DNA from: Aptenodytes patagonicus
Taxonomy: Eukaryota; Chordata; Aves; Sphenisciformes; Spheniscidae
DNA length: 64,000 nt
Reading direction: 5' to 3'
NCBI RefSeq assembly: GCF_965638725.1
Contig: NC_134949.1
Span: forward strand, 79,886,017 to 79,950,016
How positions within the stretch are numbered: the stretch's first letter is position 1; the number at the start of each line of letters is the position of its first letter. Under the pieces are notes generated by a model. It worked only from the letters and a program-made list of their open reading frames with translations, made no database searches and was not told where the DNA came from. A program made the translations under genes and the position numbers. Below, one piece after another: positions 13,401-26,300 of this stretch.

Positions 13401-14071
13401 GGATTTGCAGGTGGTTTTGAATTTATTGGAGCATTACTGATCAGAAACACGGGAAAGTATTGCCACCTTCATAAACACATTTCTGATCTTCACTGAAAGT
13501 CAAGGCAATGAAAGAGTCTTCCTCATCTATGACTTCTAGCAGATCGTCTCTATATGGAAAAGGTTAGTTCAATGTCTGTGTCCATCACACCTTGCTGCTT
13601 AAAAGGATTTAAGAGCTAGTTATAATTTGACAGCTTTCTTGCGTACAGCTTGCAGTCTACCAGGAACTGAATGAAAACTATTTCGATAATTTCAGACATT
13701 AACGTCTTCCCCTTGTTCCCAGTAGTATTCCCAAGCCCCATAAGACTACAGTCACCTTCAGTGTACTATTCTGAGGTACCTACTGATAAAATCATCACTC
13801 TGTGTAAGAAGACTGTGGGATCATGCCAAAGGCAATGCGAATTGTTTACTAGTGGAACACCAGTTGTCCTCATGTTTAACCCAGTCCTTTTTAATGCATT
13901 GGTCACCAGTCACCTCACCCTGCACCCTGAGATCAGAATAGGTCTGTCTATGTATGTCTGTTCTTTACCATTAAAATGCACAGTTAAACTAAGTTAACAC
14001 CCTGCAATCTTTATTAAAAAAAAAGGAACAGATGGATGCTATCAGAGGAACAGTGACTGTATGTCTTAGCC
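7446..14071. other. Intergenic, no gene recognised
   Basis: AT-rich sequence with short T and A tracts (for example near 9240 and 12250). Open frames of up to 114 codons (12772-13116, 13167-13496, 13671-13997) have low-complexity or unrecognised translations and no supporting context. I see no repeat family that I can name here. Confidence 0.55.
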
Positions 14072-14648
14072 TGTTGGAGCTGCAAGTAGATGACTAGATC
14101 ACTGATTAGGCCCCGGCCTGAGGTTAAGCTCACTCAACAGGATGTGAGAAACTACTGAACATGACATGAGAAATTGCTGGACGTGACAGATAACAATGTG
14201 AGAAGCTGACAAAAGTTACAGACAGTGCTGTGAGGAGTGGCTGGACTTCACATGTGGTTAAAGGGGGAGATACATGAGAAATGGACAAACTTTATGGGTG
14301 ATTGGAGAGCAGTGCTGGGGACCTTTAGGGGAGCAGAACCTTGCGAGGTCATCTCAGTAATATCATAAGGCCAAGATAACCTAGGAAATCATATCAGGAA
14401 TTACACATTTGGGTATGTGTGTAGCAAAACTGGGACCGGTAGGGAAAAGTGAGACTACTTATTTAGGAGGGGGCTGAGCTGGAGAAAAGGATGGCTAAGA
14501 AACACAAAAAAGTCACTAAGGCATGCAGATAGTGTACCTGGGGCTGTCTGTAGCTCGCAGGCAGCACTGTGTTTGATCATTGCAGCTTGGAGCAGGACAA
14601 TAAACCAAACCTGTTCTGATGTTACCACACGTCAAGCCTGCTTCCACA
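14072..14648 (+). mobile_element. LTR-like block, possible degenerate solo LTR
   Basis: The block starts TGTTGGAGC and ends GCTTCCACA, which are imperfect inverted ends of the TG...CA type. An AATAAA near 14600 followed by about 45 bp would fit an R-U5 end, and an AT-rich TATA-like spot (ttattta) lies near 14460. The 5' part holds three diverged copies of a roughly 25-bp unit (consensus like tgagaaactgctgaacatgaca) at about 14140-14210. I could not find a matching target-site duplication, so both the boundaries and the assignment are uncertain. There is no coding sequence. Confidence 0.4.
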
Positions 14649-14678
14649 GTTTGGAGAGCTGCGGTGCCTACCCTTGCT

Positions 14679-14705
14679 AGCAAGACACACTTAAAGTGTC
14701 TTGCT
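14679..14705. repeat. Short inverted repeat (hairpin)
   Basis: The arms AGCAAGA and TCTTGCT enclose a second pair CACTT/AAGTG around a single A, with a CA bulge on the left. It lies about 30 bp past the LTR-like block. Confidence 0.7.
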
Positions 14706-17399
14706 GGTAGAGTGATGAAAAGGCTCCATTGAAACGGACAACCTAAAAATGGATTGAGTGAATATATTTAGGATAAACTCAGAAGCACAGGTACAGATTT
14801 AGGGTAAGTTTGAAAGTAAAACCAAACATTTTTTAAACAGGATAAGAAATAGTGACAAATCTAACCCAAATTCTGTTTCCAAAACTCCCTCCTCTGAACA
14901 ATGGTAAATTGAATCCTGTGGAGGGCTTTGATCCAGATTTTTCAAATGACTGATACCACATGGTCCCGCCCTTTTCAGTCTTCCTCTATTAAAGCAATAT
15001 TTATTACTGTTTGGACTGGAGTGACATAATATATAGAAAAAACATAATGCAGAGCTAATGAATAAAACAAATACAGTATGCTAATTTCATAGGACTTTAC
15101 TAAACTGTACTCTCTTTGGTCTTTCCCAGGGTTAAGTTCTTTATTTTGGATGAAGGAGCTACAATAAGTGCTCACACAGACTGGCCAGTCGTTAGGATGA
15201 TAATGTAATCTTTCAGCTGTGCTCATCAATTCTCTTTATTTGCTCTCACCTTGCACTAAACCCACACAGACAGTACTGAAACCTTTCTCTAAACAATAAC
15301 CTTGCAAAATTTCTACCACTCTATTACACTTCACTTTGCGTAACTGTTTACATGTGTACTACATCCAAATGGCAACATTTATTTTACAAGCCGAGTCAGA
15401 TCCCTGGCTACACCCATACTGGTAAAATAAAACAGATCACAATCTTTTCTCTGGCCTTGAGGGCAAGTGACACAGCACAGCTCACTTCCACATGGCTAAA
15501 TGCTTTCCTTTTGAAACAGAGGGGCCTTGTCCATACTGCTGTTGGGAATGACACCTGGCTAGTGCTGTCCCCCAGATTCTGTCTGGACATTGATTTTTTT
15601 GAGAGTGCTAGTTGTCATAAGCCAAAACTCTGCTGGGAACTAGCCTGACAGTAGAACAGTATGGACAACCATGGGACAGAGGTTGGGTCCATAACTTGAT
15701 CCTGCTTATTAGTAAGGTCGTAGCTGGTGGTTATGGCTGCATTGATATCCAGCATTGATTCCTGCCCACCCAAGCTGGTATGAGCTAAATCAACATCTTA
15801 CAGCCTGCACCACAGCTCCAACTGCAGCTTAGATCAAAGCAGAGGCCTTTTAGAAGTCACTTTCTCTTTTCTGGCTGCCTTTGTTCAGAGGCAATAGCCT
15901 CTAAATCCAAATTGTAAGGCCCAGCTACATCCTGCTCTATGTTGAGGCGAGACCAATGCCCATCCACTCTTCCCATCTTTCATTTCTACAGGAAAAAAAC
16001 CCCACAACCTTATCAAAGGGCTGCAGTGTGCCTTGACAGTTCTCCAGTCTGTGGGATGGGAAACCATGAGTGTGTCCTGGGAAAAACGTGCTTCATGGCA
16101 TAAATATAGCCAGAGAGAGAAAAGCTGTGGAACAACATAGAAGGAAGGCAAGAGCTGGAGGACTTCACGGGCTCAAGAGGTGTCCCGTGCCCAGGGAAGC
16201 TGCAGACCCAAGACAGTGAAGAGCAGGACTGGAGGGTGGGCACTGACAAAAATATATAGAAATTCTGAACAGCTTCTACATCTGCGCAAGATTGCTCCAA
16301 AGGGTTGATATGAAGAGACTGAACTTGCAAGACACACACACGTATATATGTGGCAAACTCTTCTATCACAGTAGACTTCCCTCAGAAGTCTGTACTGTAA
16401 TTGTTTTAGAGATAATAAAACTCTGTTTTGGTTCAATACTTTATTGATCTAACATTTTTCCCCAGACATCTGAAAGCTTACCTGCAGGCAATATATTACA
16501 TTGGCTTAATTATACAGACTTTAAAACTGACTTAGTCAATCCACTGCAATATCTTGATGAAAGTAGTCTCAGATCAATTTACATCTAATTTTACTAAAAT
16601 AACCCTGAGTCCCTGCTGCATTGACTGAGTCCAATCTTACTAAACTTAATTTCTGTAGCTGGTGTAGCTCATCTGAAGACATACCTTCAGCTAAACTGTA
16701 ATGAGTCTGAATGCGTGTAAAAGCTTACATTTAGATTTTTAAATACAGTTTCTGTTCTTACACTGAGATATAAAACCTAAAAGGCAGCTTTGAACATCTG
16801 CTGCACCTTCTTTAATGTCTTGTAGTTTTAGGGTTTGGGGTTTTTTTGCTTTTTAGTGGTAAGTTTCACATAGGATGGGTCATTTGAAGGGCAAGTGGCA
16901 AGAACATCAGTGAGTGTTGTTCTGCTTTTTGTTGTTAGATGCTTCCTGTTGTTTGGCTTAATTGTAGCAACATCTCATGAAAATAAAAAAAAATAGCATA
17001 AAGCAGTCAAATTATGATTTCTTTCCAGATAGTAGGAACTGCAAATATAAAAGAACTGGTTTTGAAAATAATATGATGTGAAGAGTAATATATCATGGAG
17101 GTAGCATAAAGAATTAGAAACAATGCAAACTGGGTAGTGAACATGTGCAGTTTATGAAGTGTGTGCAGTGACAGTGTTTACCTCAATTCCTCATGGAAGA
17201 GATGAACCAAATCAAATCTCTAGACCCAAGATGAACAGTGATGATTACTTTGAACCTAAAATTAATGTCCTCTAGAGCATACTATAAAACTCACTGTTAA
17301 TTGAGATATTAATATGGGAGAAGGCATAACTTCTAATTTTTTAAGAAGTAGTATTTCTGACAGAGACAGACTGGACTTTGCATCTCAACACATACATAT
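14706..17399. other. Intergenic, no gene recognised
   Basis: No exon set, repeat family or RNA gene is recognised. Frames such as 15352-15648 and 16013-16369 look like chance: no homology that I can name and overlapping frames on both strands. Confidence 0.55.
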
Positions 17400-18190
17400 A
17401 TCATAAAATCATAGAATCATTGAGGTTGGAAAAGACCTCTAAGATCATCGAGTCCAACCGTCAACCCAACACCACCATGCCCACTAAACCACGTCCCTAA
17501 GTGCCGCATCTACACGTCTTTTAAATACCTCCAGGGATGGGCACTCAACCACTTCCCTGGGCAGCCTGTTCCAATGTTTAACCACTCTTTCAGTAAAGAA
17601 ATTTTTCCTCACGTCCAATCTAAACCTCCCCTGGCACAACTTGAGGCCATTTCCTCTCGTCCTATCGCTAGTTACTTGGGAGAAGAGACCGACACCCACC
17701 TCGCTACAACCTCCTTTCAGGTAGTTGTAGAGAGCGATGAGGTCTCCCCTCAGCCTCCTTTTCTCCAGGCTAAACAGTCCCAGTTCCCTCAGCCGCTTCC
17801 CATCAGACTTGTTCTCCAGACCCTTCACCAGCCTCGTTGCCCTTCTCTGGACACGCTCTAACACCTCGACGTCCTTCTTGTAGTGAGGGGCCCAAAACTG
17901 AACACAGTAGTCGAGGTGCGGCCTCACCAGTGCCGAGTACAGGGGCACGATCACTTCCGTGCTCCTGCTGGCCACACTATTTCTGATACGGGCCAGGATG
18001 CCATTGGCCTTCTTGGCCACCTGGGCACACTGCCGGCTCATATTCAGCCAGCTGTCGACCAACACCCCCAGGTCCTTTTCCGCCAGGCAGCTTTCCAGCC
18101 ACTCTTCCCCAAGCCTGTAGCGCTGCATGGGGTTGTTGTGTATTAGCCAACTATGAGCGTACGATCCTGGGTATGTATCCTTTGACATTC
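17400..18190 (-). mobile_element. CR1 LINE, 5'-truncated, with ORF2 C-terminal frame
   Basis: Minus-strand CR1. The 3' tail lies at 17400-17430 (repeats of tcataaaatcatagaatca on plus). The minus-strand frame 18188-17484 stays open for 234 codons and reads as the end of the CR1 ORF2 polyprotein, downstream of the reverse-transcriptase core, with blocks such as [47 protein letters not shown] and [14 protein letters not shown]. The catalytic FADD motif and the endonuclease are missing, so it is inactive. The long open frame suggests a fairly young copy. The ATG at the frame's start is not a biological start, and the 5' limit is approximate. Confidence 0.92.
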
Positions 18191-18852
18191 TATTTAGAGC
18201 CTTGAGTCAGAGGTCATCTGCCTCATAGATTCAAGTGTGATATTTCATATCAGTAGGACAATTTACAATACACTGTAGTGGTGTCTGATCTTCAGTTATT
18301 CTGCTGACTCAGCTCTGCAGGGTCCTTGCTAATACTTGAGAGCTGCAGGCCTCAGCCCATCTTCAAATCCAGACTTATAGCTATGCTGTAGGTGACCTGA
18401 GGAGTTGCCTGCTTCTTGTACCAAATTACAGTATCATTTAATATCCTAAACATTCTGTGTCCATTACCACTTGAAATATTTTGGCTGAGGCTACTTAGAC
18501 TTCTCACGTAACTGATTAGTTTTCACCTGGAATAGTTTTTACTGCTTGTAGATCTGATCTCAGTGATTAGAATTTATTTTTATCTTATAACAGTTGCACT
18601 TGCATCTAAAAAGCTTCTGCTGTGATCTCAAAGAGGAAAGATGCTAAATATTTTTTGCAAAACAAAGCAATGTTGAAAAATGTTACAGTGATGCCTGAGT
18701 GAATAAAATAGCAATATAGCAAGCCTCTGCAAAATTCTGTAATAACTTTCATATAATGTAGTCTATAATTAAGTAGAAAGTTATAGAAATCACCCTCAAC
18801 TTCAATTGACCATTCCTAATTGAATTCTATTCTCAATCCAACCCATGAAAGG

Positions 18853-18930
18853 CCCATTGAATTCAATGGGACCTCACATGTTTAAGCACAGACTATTACT
18901 TTGGAGTTGATCCAAAGCCTATTGAATTCA
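18853..18930. repeat. Old palindromic interspersed repeat (MITE-like)
   Basis: Positions 18853-18870 read cccattgaattcaatggg, a perfect 18-bp palindrome. At about 18903-18930 follows gatccaaagcctattgaattca, a diverged further copy of the half-site. This resembles an ancient repeat with attgaagtcaatggg cores that I recall from reptile and bird genomes; I cannot name the family with certainty. Confidence 0.5.
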
Positions 18931-21900
18931 TACAGAAAACATTCTGTATACATGCAGTGGACTTAAAATTAATCTCTTTCCAGTTTTTATCTTTCAGGAA
19001 ATAAACTTTTCCAATACCTAAGAATTAGCTAAAGACAGTGACTGGTGACTACTTTCAGAAAATGACAATGGTATATCAAAGTGCATGACAATCCACAATA
19101 AGAAATAAAAAAGAATGATGACGATAGAAATGTAGCTGTAGTTCTCAGACAACCCATACTGAGGAAAAGGATGCTCTTCTAGCCTACGCCGGGGGAAAAA
19201 GAGCTCTGCAGCACTCCATGGAATGTGCTGACTGATTTAAAAGAAAAAATACAATGCGAATTTAGCTTACACCTGAAATATATTAACAATGATCTATTAG
19301 CAAAGTTGTCTTGTATCTACTGATACCATTATTTACAATTTACTATTTCACTACTCCTAGATTCTCACTAGGCATTCATATTTTTAGCTGAAAAATGCAC
19401 AATAATCTACTTTTTATGGTCTTGATAAATTATGTTTGGGCTTTCAACAAACGTGAATTCTTTTCTTACCTCTCTCACTCCAGTTTTCATTTTTCCCCCC
19501 TCCCTATTCTGGTCATTGCTTTGAGTGTCAAATAAAAATGAGTGATGTTCATAAGCTAAAGGTAACCACAAATACATCCTGATTCAAATTGCAATAACAG
19601 TGAATCTTGGTTGAAAGGAAGACTATTCTCTAATAAAAAAAAAGGTTCAAATTATTTCCTTGTAGAGGTGAATTATTAAAGAAGCCAAAACCACATCATA
19701 AAACATTTAATAAGAAATTTTTAGTACTTTCTATACGCTTTCCAAATTCAGCTAGACCGGCTCAATACTTGAGAGTTACACCTACATTAAAGTGGGCCAT
19801 GATATTTTTTTTTTTTTAATCCTATGAAAGTACATTTACAAGCAAAAGCCCTTCTGTGGACATAACTGCATATTCACACTGTGGGCAACCGCAGTCAGTA
19901 CCCTAGGAAGCATACTTGTTATGTGTGAGAGAGCCTGAGAGTATTTAAGAAAACAGCGATTGAAATGCAGCTTTGACAAGCACCGCATCCCAGCTGGCAG
20001 CATCTGCCGTAGCATAAAGCTTGGCAAAGGCATGGGTGAAGCAGAAGTTGGTTGTTATTACAAATCTTAGATATAGATACATTTTGAAAACGCGGTATAG
20101 AGACCACCTGAACTCTCCTACAATGCAGTCAAACCACAGGTGATGGGTCAGTTTTAGCCTCCTATGACAAGTCTTGATACCGCCTTCTGTTTGATAAAGA
20201 AAACCTGAAGATCAGCCCTGGAGTACCCAGATAATTTATTTCCTTGGTGGTGAGGGCAGGGAGGCCCATCCAAAGCCAAAGGTACAACTGACACTCATAA
20301 CACTGATCTGGAATCAGAGAGGTGGTGGTACCTACGGATGGCAAAGATTTACTCGCACATCACAAGAAAAATACGGTCCACTCAGGTGCATAAATACGCA
20401 TTTTAGAGTCTGCAGAGAGAAAGGTGCATTCTCCATTTCTGAGACCAACCCAACATTCAGGTGTGGGAGATCCCAGCACAGTGATTTGGACAAGTCAGAC
20501 CCACGTAGGACCATAGTGTCTGTGCCAACAGATGGAGCCAGCGTGTTGCCTGCTGGGGCCCTATTTTGTGCGCTGGGACCCTGGGCACCTGCCCTGGATG
20601 GTGTGACTGCTGCCACGAAGCAGAGATCTTGCCATGCTGGTGCTGAAGGTAGCAGGGCAGGAGTATCTCAGTGGTTCTCACTCTGCTTAAAACCTAGGCC
20701 CAAGCTCTGCTGTCTGATGGCAAAGGCAGAGCTGGCTCTTAGTCACTTAAAAACTGTCACAGTTAGAATATATGACTTAGCTGAGAAAACTGCAAAGGTG
20801 ATGAAAAGAGAAGGCTTTGTCCCACAGAAGGCAACAGAAATAGGGCACAGCAAAAGAATGCAAGGTAAGACAAGAAGATTATTATAGATAAGGAATGTAT
20901 ATGCAATAACATTACTGAGACCTAGAAGTAAGCTCTTATCAAGCCAATCGGTAAGAGGGACTGAACCGGTGAAGGTGTGTTTGATGTGGAGGGGAAGTGA
21001 GCGGTGCTCAAGCTCCTTCTTTCACTACTGAGGCGCCACTGCCGCTCCCAAGAACAGAGACTTTTTGAACAGTAAAGAGACCTAAAGTGTGACTCTGAAA
21101 AGGATAATCACCTGAAGGAAAGAGTGCATTTTATTGATACAGCATAACTTTTCCCTCGCACACAGTTAACTACAAGCACCATTAAAAGTTCTTTTGAGGC
21201 CCAATGTGAGGCAAGTTGTATTCCATAACTTTCTAGGAGGCTTAAAACAATCTAAGTTGTACTCTGTGACTTTATGGGAAGATCAAAGCAATCTAACTTT
21301 CTGTTGTAGTCAAGGCTTTATTCTGTGTCCCATCCCCCTCATCTGATAGTCCACATGTATTCAAAGTGAACATAAACTGTTACCTAACCATGGTGTGTGG
21401 AAGATACCTCCACACGCACGTGTACAGATCTTTGCTTCTGCACTCCTGTGCTGCACAGGAACTTGGTCCTTTGGAAGACAGGTAGCCGTGCTTGCACAGC
21501 TCTGAACCTGTAATGGTATGTCCCATTTCCCGGCTAATTCACAGCCCCAGAACCAGATATGGCTGGTGGCAGGCCAGCTCAGAGTATGTTTGCAAGCAAA
21601 AATCTCAACTACACTTGTTCTTGTAGATATACCCTTACATCATGCTAGTATAAGTTTCAATACTACCTACAGGATAACAGAGGCCAATATATTTTATTTC
21701 AAGCAGATGAACTGGTTTTAGACCCAGGAAAGATGAGTGAAAGAAGGCACTGTAATATTTCTTAGGCTTCAAGAAACTCTGATGGTTCCAAATATTGCCT
21801 TGGAAGTTTATACCTGCAGTCTTGTTAGTTTGTTTCTCTAGCGCTTTTAGGCGCTAACTACTTAGACCATTTTGAAATAAATCATACACAAAGTCTACCT

Positions 21901-22424
21901 GTGTACTGTTAATTAGTACCTGATCCAGGATAGTAAAGAATTTCTCCAGAGAATTCTAAAAGGTTCTCAGTTAATAAGGAAATCTGCAGATATATGAGTA
22001 TATCTACTCAAGGTTAAGTTAAACAGGACTAAACCGTGTAGAAGAATCTGTGCAGTGCATAAAAAAGCCACACTAGAAGACTGTTAATTATTTGAATTTC
22101 CTATAGGTGTTTTTAATAAGAGCTAGCTGGGATTTTTAAAGGTATAAAATACTATGTCTATAATTAGTGGCAAAATGTCCATTAGCTTCCATTAATTTGA
22201 GATTTCACTCTTTTTTTACCTCCAGATTTTCTTTCCTGTTTGTGAAAATTCATGGTGAAGTCTATCTTTATTGATGATTAGAAGGTTTGTCTACTATACA
22301 AGATGAGAGAAGAGCACCTATCCTTCTTATCACTGAGAATCTCAATACAGGACATATTTCAATAGCTTTAGCAGAGTAAGCTGCCAATAAATTACATGAG
22401 AGCATCAAATCCTAAATATTTATT
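18931..22424. other. Intergenic, no gene recognised
   Basis: Mixed AT-rich sequence with a somewhat GC-richer stretch at 20450-20720. The 133-codon frame at 20486-20887 shows no recognised domain. No splice-consistent exon series was seen. Confidence 0.5.
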
Positions 22425-22683
22425 AAGAACCTGGATGATAGGATGCAGTATGCTCTCAGCAAGTTTATGGACAACACCAAATTAGAGTAATCAATATACT
22501 GAAGGGCAGGACTAATATTCAGAGGGACCTCGACAGGCTGGAAAAAGTGGCTGACAGGAACCTCATGAAGTTCAGCAGAGGCAAGTGTCAGGTCTTGTAC
22601 CTGAGATGGAATAAACCCATGCAACAGTCTAGCCTAGATGATCTCCAGAGGTCCATTCCAACCTAAATTTTATGATATTATAG
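22425..22683 (+). mobile_element. Old CR1 LINE fragment
   Basis: Plus-strand CR1. It contains the region after the reverse-transcriptase active site (ctcagcaagtttatggacaacaccaaa; gacctcgacaggctggaaaa; aacctcatgaagttcagc). It then jumps to the 3' tail (cctagatgatctccagaggtccattccaacct) and ends in tatgatattata. Compared with the copy at 44920-46571, several hundred bases between these parts are missing. Frames are broken and the copy is strongly diverged. Confidence 0.85.
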
Positions 22684-24555
22684 TGTTTACATGCTCATAG
22701 ATATATACCAGGAACCAAGTGTGTCTTGGTTTTGTAATACAGAAATAAACTACCCACAAATGCACAATTATACAGTTAAAAATAAATATGGTATGAACAG
22801 AGTACCTAAGCTATACAGTAGAGTTGCCACACATATAAACTATAATACAAAGTGCATCCTCCAAACGATTACTATCACAACACATGATAGCTTTTACTTT
22901 TCTCTGAAGACCATCTGACAGATGCCTCAGCTGCAGGGCATTACGCCAAGCAATGCTTAAAATGTCCTAGAAATCGTAAAACACTTTGCACAGAGTTCAC
23001 GTCTAAAGGGAGTTATTTCTGCTTGAGTACACAGTTATGGTTCCTAGGAACTATTAAGATACACAAGACATCAAGAGCTGAACTACTTGTGTATATACTG
23101 TTGCCCTTATTTGCATTGTGCAACATTTAAGATATCCTCTCTTGTAAAAACAAGAGCTTATTGTGCTATCTGTTCTGCAAACAAGAGCAAACCTGGCTCT
23201 GGCTGTAGGATGGCCCAGTGCTGCATTGTTTGGTACCACAGAATCTGTTCCACACAACAGAGAAAAGCTCCAGATCCCATACCTGAAAAAGACTGATTTT
23301 TGCAAACTGCTGTACTTTTATACACAAGGTTATTAGTACGGAATTAAATAACATAAATGGAATGCAGGATTCCCCTTATACTATTCAAGATACTTCACCT
23401 CAGGATGAAAAAGATATTTGCTTGAAGGTAAACATTTATGTCATACATTTTATTACTTCAAGCCCATATATTTCTTTTTTTATTCCTCCACTGTGTTTGA
23501 AACCTGGGGTATTGCATATGCCTGGCATATGCAATTCATACATATGCATTCCCAATGTTATGCACCATTTTCTAAGAAATGGAATATTTATGTCATTATT
23601 TCCAGAGACTTATCTACACTCAGAACTGAATCATCTGTAGCTGAACCAGTGTATATTGTTTCAGTTACAACGCCGCCTGGGCACTCATCCCGCAAATCCT
23701 GGATTTGCGCCTAGAGAAGCAGTGGGTTCTGGGAGAATTTTAAAACCACTTTTGAGCCGTTGGACAACAGACAACCAAGTAAAAATTTTAAATGCATTTA
23801 GTTAACAAGATAAAACCCCAGGAGACATTTGAATTTTTTTTACTGGTAGTGTTCTAGTTTGATTTGGTAAGTTATATCCTGCATCAGCTCCATGCATTAC
23901 CTATACCAAGCTTGCTCATGTACAGCAGAAGCACACGTATCTTCAGTACACGCTGCATATTATTACTGATCATCTGAAAATAGGCGTCAGGTAAAATATC
24001 TCACTGTTTTTTTTCTGGCAGAAGTTTCTTCACAAGTAATCTGGAATTTCTACCATGTCTCTACTCTGCGGGCTATCTTTTTTATAATAGCACTGATAAT
24101 AACATATATGGTTAAGTTTTCCCACCACTTTCCATTAAAGGACTCAGTCTTTAGCTACTTTATGATCTTCCCAACATCTAACCACTCTGGCTGACGCTTT
24201 GCAATAGGCAAAAAAATACTCCAGAAAATAGACTTAAACAATTCAGCACTCTCTAAGAGCATGGCTAAGGAAAATCGTTTGGTTTGTCCCTGTTTTTTCC
24301 CCTTGAGTGCCTGTAGCACTCGAGTGTTTTCTGCCAGACAGTGTTTCTGTCTCCTCTGCCAGGAGCTTGAAACTTCATGTGAGAGAGAAAGGGAGGGAAA
24401 AAGGCATAGCATATGTACAGAGTAGGAATTGCCTCACCTTCTCCTCCTCATAAAAGTAAACCGTAACAAGCTAAAACATGTTTAAACAAATTTCTATGTG
24501 GAGAAGTCTAAGCAAGCCCCCAGTAAGACCTAGCAATCTCCCATCTTGTCATCCA
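22684..24555. other. Intergenic, no gene recognised
   Basis: AT-rich, with no recognised gene or repeat. Short overlapping frames at 23087-23714 on both strands are treated as noise. Confidence 0.55.
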
Positions 24556-26300
24556 ACTCTGTTCTCACCTTTCAAGTGCCCCCTCTCCAAAATGGGGAAA
24601 GAAGTACCAGCTAGAGACACCAGAGGGGCAGCAATGGCTGCCGGTCGCAGGGGCAGTATGGCTGTCACCTATGGCTGGGCCCAACAAATCCAGCAGCCTA
24701 GGGGCTGAAGGCGAGGTGGCCCTGACCCTGCCCTCCTCTATGGGCCCCATGCCCAGTTGCTGCATAACTAGCTTACACTTGACAGTATTCGGGGCGGGGG
24801 GTGGCTCTTTTTCTGGTGTTTGGGATAAAATAGGGCTGAATATACAGATACCTCTTGGAGAACTGGAGGTGAAGCAGAGCTCGGGGGCCACAGGGTAGGC
24901 TGACAGGGACCCTGGTTCCCAGGCAGGGACGGCTGAGGCAAGATGGCGCTGCTGCAGCTGCACAGGGGGAAGATGGCTCCTCGGGACTGCCGCTGCCCTG
25001 GCGGCAGGCTGGGGCATGGGTGCTGGTTCTCAGGCAGACAGGTACAGAAACAGTGAGGGGACTAATGTCATAAAATGCAGTTTTCTCCATTAAGAAAAAA
25101 ACACTCCCAGCTACTTACCACTCTCTAGCTTGCTGAGGTGGCTGAGCCCATCCTTATAGGAGAAGGGTTGAGTTTTCCTGAGCACAGGCAGAAGAGCCAT
25201 GCAGGCCAACCCGGGCCCCAAGAGGCAGTTACCAGCTGTGGTGGGCAGCCACCAGGCAGGACCCGCAAGCTCCGCACCTGCAAATCTCCCAGGGCCCAGC
25301 TCAGCCACCAAGCCCCCAGCAACGTCCCTGAGGGGCTGGCTGCTGTGGGGGGCAGTTCAGGGCCACTGTGCCCACACCTGCCTGTGGCCTCCAGCTGGGA
25401 GCCAGTGGCCACCGTGGCTGAAAACACACCACAAACACAGCTGAGCCCTGCTGGGACGAATGTTCTCTGTCAATACCTGGGCCAGGAGCTTAACTGCATC
25501 TTTATTTTTCAGCTTGATCACCCAAGGAAACAGGCCAGCTCCTCCAACAGCTCTTGAACCTGCTGAGCACCTCCAGCCAAATTTGAGTGAAGTGTGGTGA
25601 TCTCAAAGATAATTACGATTCCACTTAATTAGCAGCCATGGCAGCAGCTGGGCAGAGGTAAGTGCCCTGCTACAGGGAAGACAGGCAGAAATTGTTGCCT
25701 TTCCCTTGGCAGCAGAAGCAGCATGAATCTGGCTTTAAACTAGCATCTGCACTGGTATAACTAGCTATTGGAAAGACACTAATGTATAGAAGTGCAGGTT
25801 TGTTAGTTCTGCTGGTTAAGAAGTAATTTATTGCAATTTATTTTCATTTGGTGAATCGAAAAGGCTCTCCCCAGTGTTTCATTGCCCTCCGAGGTGTAGT
25901 GGTAGCTGCTCTCATTTGCCGTCGCTCCCCATGCTATGGACCAGGGTTTGCTGGTAGGTGGTTGCGTGGAAGGGTTTGGATGGGTCATGAGATGTTTCCC
26001 ACAGGGCCTGCCTGATCCCCCAGCTGAGGCCATGGCAGGGGTGGTGGTGGCTTTGGTGGCCCAGGTGCAGTGCACGCTGCCCCTTTAGACTGGGAGATAG
26101 TTCATGACTGTGAAAGCCCGGCTCCTGCCTGCAGCAGGTGTCCGTGGGCCTTGTCCTGTTCCCCACCCTGAGCAGGCTGTGAGTGAGCCACTGAGGGTGC
26201 CTCGCCTCAGGAATACAGCTGGGAGGCTGCCCTTCCCTGCAGTGGTTGCTCAAGGGCTGAGGTTACACTTGCAAGATTTCCTAGGGGTAATCTTGTCTCA
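24556..26300. other. GC-richer patch, nature unknown
   Basis: A stretch clearly richer in G and C than its surroundings, with overlapping open frames on both strands (for example 24565-25017 minus, 25138-25557 plus), as expected from composition alone. On the minus strand AGAGTG|GTAAGTAG near 25121 is a good donor-like site. No domain or known gene could be recognised. It could be a non-coding transcript's exon, an unrecognised repeat, or composition only. Confidence 0.35.

Noticed and set aside
13167-13496. 109-codon hydrophobic frame as a membrane protein
   Set aside because: Hydrophobicity follows from T-rich composition; no family resemblance and no exon structure.
17484-18188. 234-codon frame as a host gene
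   Set aside because: It is the C-terminal part of CR1 ORF2 and is bounded by the CR1 3' tail.
20486-20887. 133-codon plus-strand frame
   Set aside because: Unrecognised translation overlapped by equally long minus-strand frames; no splice or regulatory support.
24565-25557. Overlapping 139-150-codon frames in the GC-richer patch as coding exons
   Set aside because: Open on both strands through composition, low-complexity Pro/Ala/Ser content and no domain.
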